A DNA stretch of 35,843 nucleotides from Methanobrevibacter sp. (GTDB taxonomy: Archaea > Methanobacteriota > Methanobacteria > Methanobacteriales > Methanobacteriaceae), in NCBI RefSeq assembly GCF_017447225.1, contig NZ_JAFSNZ010000037.1, positions 1 to 35,843 on the forward strand, in the 5' to 3' direction. The stretch's first letter is position 1, and each line of letters opens with the position of its first letter. A program made the position numbers and the translations under genes. Under the pieces are notes generated by a model, which saw nothing but the letters and a program-made list of their open reading frames with translations, was not told where the DNA came from and did no database searches. Of this stretch, positions 34,042-35,843 are shown piece after piece.

Positions 34042-34707
34042 TTAGCTATTTAACATTTTTTTTATGTCCCTCCAGTTGGGACAGTTCTTATCCATCAGCA
34101 TTTTAAAATTTTTCCCATGATTGAACTCTATGAGATGGCACAGCTCATGGATAAAGACGTATTCAAGACAGATTTTAGGCTTTTTTGCAAGGTTCAGGTT
34201 AAGTGTAATCACTCTGTTCTGCTTGCAGTTTCCCCAGTTCTTCATTTTACGGATTTTAACTTCCCGGGGCTTCACACCGACAATCCCGCAGCACTTGTCA
34301 TAGATTTCATCAATCTCTCTGGATAATTCGAGGCGATAGAAATCTTCCAAAGTCTTCTGGCGCCTTTCCATTTTGCTTCTTTTGGAAACGGGCAGATAAA
34401 TCGTGCCGTCCTTTAAAAATGCTCTTTTTATATTGTTTGCAATCAGCTGCAAATCATATTCCTCACCCCAGAGAGGATGCTTCTCGCCATTGACATATTT
34501 AAGTTTAGGCAGATAATTGCCGTTAGCTATCTTAAAGCGCTTTTCTATAATCCAGTCCATTCTTGAACGGATGAAATCAATTATCTGCTCGTCGCTTACA
34601 TGGTATGGTGCGGAAATCTTAACAGTACCTTCAGGCGGAACAACACGAAGATACATGTTCTTGATGTTTTTCCTTTGGATGACAATGTCAATGTCGTTGA
34701 TTTTCAT
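34042..34707 (-). CDS. YgjP-like zinc metallopeptidase (DUF45)
   Basis: 221 aa. The C-terminal gluzincin-like motif HELCHLIEFNHG gives ligands H187, H191 and H197 with catalytic E188, followed by FKMLMDKNCPNWRDIKK, where the P-x-W pattern is typical of the SprT/YgjP group. The N-terminal part (VISAPYHVS-type strand, then RSRMDWIIEKR) also matches. Its ATG shares one base with the stop codon of the upstream membrane-protein gene, so the two are translationally coupled. The substrate is unknown. Convergent with atwA, 7 nt between stop codons. Confidence 0.9.
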   Translation of the reverse strand: MKINDIDIVIQRKNIKNMYLRVVPPEGTVKISAPYHVSDEQIIDFIRSRMDWIIEKRFKIANGNYLPKLKYVNGEKHPLWGEEYDLQLIANNIKRAFLKDGTIYLPVSKRSKMERRQKTLEDFYRLELSREIDEIYDKCCGIVGVKPREVKIRKMKNWGNCKQNRVITLNLNLAKKPKICLEYVFIHELCHLIEFNHGKNFKMLMDKNCPNWRDIKKMLNS

Positions 34708-35141
34708 TACTGTGCCTCAGGGTCAAAATTGAATAATTTAATAGATAATTTGAAAGCGAGAGGCCTTACAATGAAATTGACCAGACAGTATGCAACAAAC
34801 CAGCGTATAGGCCAGGTCAGGAAGAAGATATCTGCAGGCAGGTTAGTGGTAACTCCGAATATCAGTGGTATGATAAAACTCATCTGCAGGCTTATGAAAA
34901 ACGGCACAGGGTTGAAAAGGCCGGTTTTTTGACCAGGTTCAAATCCGAATACCTTAACGGCCAGTTTGAATCCTAAAGGATTGCAGATGAAATTAGCAAA
35001 AAAGTATGCTACAGGCCAACGTACAGGCCATAACGCCAAACATAACCATACAGGCATTCCCATCGGATATGAAAAGATTAAAGCCATGATTCCGCTCATA
35101 AAAAAACTAATAAAAAATGCGATTGGGTTCCATAATTTCAT
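34707..35141 (-). CDS. DUF2798-like membrane protein
   Basis: 144 aa with four predicted membrane helices in two similar halves. Each half starts with NP[IV][AP]FFIS, continues through a hydrophobic pair of helices around W-[VI]RW[PF]VAY, and ends with [CR]PL[GA]FKL, as in the DUF2798 family. The two halves are an internal duplication. No function is established. No SD is visible before ATG 35141. Co-translated with the YgjP-like peptidase, which may act at the membrane with it (inference). Confidence 0.78.
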   Translation of the reverse strand: MKLWNPIAFFISFFMSGIMALIFSYPMGMPVWLCLALWPVRWPVAYFFANFICNPLGFKLAVKVFGFEPGQKTGLFNPVPFFISLQMSFIIPLIFGVTTNLPADIFFLTWPIRWFVAYCLVNFIVRPLAFKLSIKLFNFDPEAQ

Positions 35142-35269
35142 AGGTTAATATATGTGGTTATTATGTACTAGTAATTTTTGTTATTTTAGGTAATGCATTT
35201 GATTATCTATTTTTTTTAGCCATATGACGTGTTCAAAACTTTTTAATATTATGATATCAATATAATCAG

Positions 35270-35295
35270 ATAGCATCTTTAGATGAGGATGCTAT
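35270..35295. other. 8-bp hairpin
   Basis: ATAGCATC (35270-35277) and GATGCTAT (35288-35295) pair exactly around a 10-nt loop. It lies upstream of the DUF2798-like gene on the minus strand. Possible leader structure or small RNA; no further evidence. Confidence 0.3.
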
Positions 35296-35411
35296 TACAA
35301 GCCAGATTTGTGTGTTGAATAGGGATGTGTCAAAATTTGTTAATTCAAATTTATCCTTATTCTTTTAATAAAAATTTTTGTGTTTTTAGAGTGGAAAAAT
35401 TATAATTTTTC

Positions 35412-35504
35412 ATGGCTATGTGTAAAAAAGGAAGCTATAAAACACATATTAAAGCTAATTATCATATAAATGGTCAATTTATTAAATTAGAAAATTTCGT
35501 ATAA
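35412..35504 (+). CDS. Doubtful 30-residue ORF
   Basis: ATG at 35412 gives MAMCKKGSYKTHIKANYHIN and ten more residues, then TAA. The composition is more protein-like than its surroundings, so it may be the remnant start of a lost gene. No SD. Confidence 0.2.
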   Translation: MAMCKKGSYKTHIKANYHINGQFIKLENFV

Positions 35505-35710
35505 ATCAAACTGTGCTTCCTATTTAACATCATAGATTGTTAACTCATTAGCAGGTTAATGGCCAACAATATGTAGTAACTTGCTAACATCAAATACGAT
35601 AGTGCAAGTACTATATTTTCCACTACCATGTTTTTGTTCTCCAAGTGTTAATCGGAGTGTTTTTATTATAGTATATTACTAAAAGTTTTTACCATTTTTA
35701 TTTTTTTTTC

Positions 35711-35739
35711 TGTCGAACGAATAGTGTTCAGATGCTCTC
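35711..35739 (+). repeat. 29-bp dispersed element, copy 2
   Basis: Differs from 5756-5784 only at positions 6, 14 and 21. Preceded by a T-run and followed by TTATATATTTTAT, as in copy 1. Whatever gene follows lies beyond the window. Confidence 0.55.
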
Positions 35740-35789
35740 TTTGATTTTATTTATATATTTTATTTTAATTATATAATTATTGTAATTTA

Positions 35790-35816
35790 TTTAGAGAATT
35801 TTTTTTGTTCTCTAAA
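35790..35816. terminator. Hairpin at the right edge
   Basis: TTTAGAGAA (35790-35798) pairs with TTCTCTAAA (35808-35816); the loop is mostly T and a run of A follows, which reads as a T-run on the minus strand. It could end a minus-strand gene located to the right. Confidence 0.4.
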
Positions 35817-35843
35817 AAAAAATATGTGTGTTAGATTAAATAA

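Larger units (their letters stand above)
35142..35843. other. AT-rich non-coding right end
   Basis: About 700 nt without a convincing gene. It contains a hairpin at 35270-35295, a doubtful 30-codon ORF at 35412-35504, the second 29-bp element at 35711-35739, and a terminator-like hairpin at 35790-35816. GGAAGC near 35430 and GCTTCC near 35515 form a distant inverted pair. No tRNA or repeat array is seen. Confidence 0.5.

Noticed and set aside
35297-35400. Coding remnant on the minus strand near the right end (segment reading TNFDTSLFNTQIW)
   Set aside because: Short, no family recognised, and neighbouring frames are equally open; not enough to call a pseudogene.

Overview
The window is from a low-GC methanogenic archaeon of the order Methanobacteriales, most likely Methanobrevibacter or a close relative. 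The evidence is in the gene content: MCR activation component A2 (atwA), the F420 genes cofE and cofD, archaeal IMP cyclohydrolase (purO), GTP cyclohydrolase III, MfnA tyrosine decarboxylase (methanofuran), an MptD-type dihydroneopterin aldolase (methanopterin), an MreB homologue of the kind found in pseudomurein-walled methanogens, and a secreted adhesin-like protein. Many starts share the pattern (G)GTGAT-3/4 nt-ATG, complementary to the archaeal 16S 3' end. I used it to trim several start codons. All family names come from reading the sequence; no database search was run.

Layout. 1-1565 is non-coding and holds a multiply disrupted transposase remnant on the minus strand. 1566-4005 is a SAM-cycle pair (SAH/SIH hydrolase and a bacterial-type MetK) closed by a clear terminator. 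4108-5412 is a UDP-glucose dehydrogenase-type enzyme. 5916-10600 is an AT-rich accessory block that looks like a defence or conflict island: an XRE / ImmA-IrrE / PIN three-gene cassette with 8-nt overlaps, a 71-aa unknown, a DUF2188 protein, and a two-gene unit ending in a TIR-domain protein. 10721-11944 (minus) is a second dehydrogenase of enterobacterial Ugd type. 12035-14374 is the adhesin-like protein. 14417-16382 (minus) is a second accessory patch: an OLD-like AAA ATPase, a 78-aa partner that may be a truncated nuclease, and a probably frameshifted small gene. 16693-18966 is PEP synthase and 19018-20178 is mfnA.

20175-24591 has a cell-envelope flavour: a minus-strand unit DUF515 protein / sortase / mptD diverges from a plus-strand unit of an unknown 212-aa protein and MreB. 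RNase HII follows. 25277-27163 is a third accessory patch: a secreted JAB/JAMM-like protein overlapping a duplicated-motif protein, then a 0.9-kb gap with a candidate operator (two 17-bp direct repeats), a strong ribosome-binding site, and up to three tiny hydrophobic ORFs. 27238-34034 is a same-strand run: ExbB/TolQ- and ExbD/TolR-like proteins, purO, cofE, cofD, GTP cyclohydrolase III, a Dus-like TIM barrel (apparently starting at ATT) and atwA. 34042-35141 (minus) encodes a YgjP-like metallopeptidase and a DUF2798-like membrane protein. 35142-35843 has no convincing gene but holds a second copy of a 29-bp element also seen at 5756.

Cofactor and energy genes (SAM cycle, methanofuran, methanopterin, F420, MCR activation) are interleaved with envelope genes and three accessory patches. 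The best candidates for undescribed biology are the TIR protein with its upstream partner, the XRE/ImmA/PIN cassette, the micropeptide locus at 26.5-27.2 kb, the secreted JAMM-like pair, and the GC-rich RNA hairpin ahead of the DUF515-sortase unit. No CRISPR array, rRNA or tRNA gene was seen.
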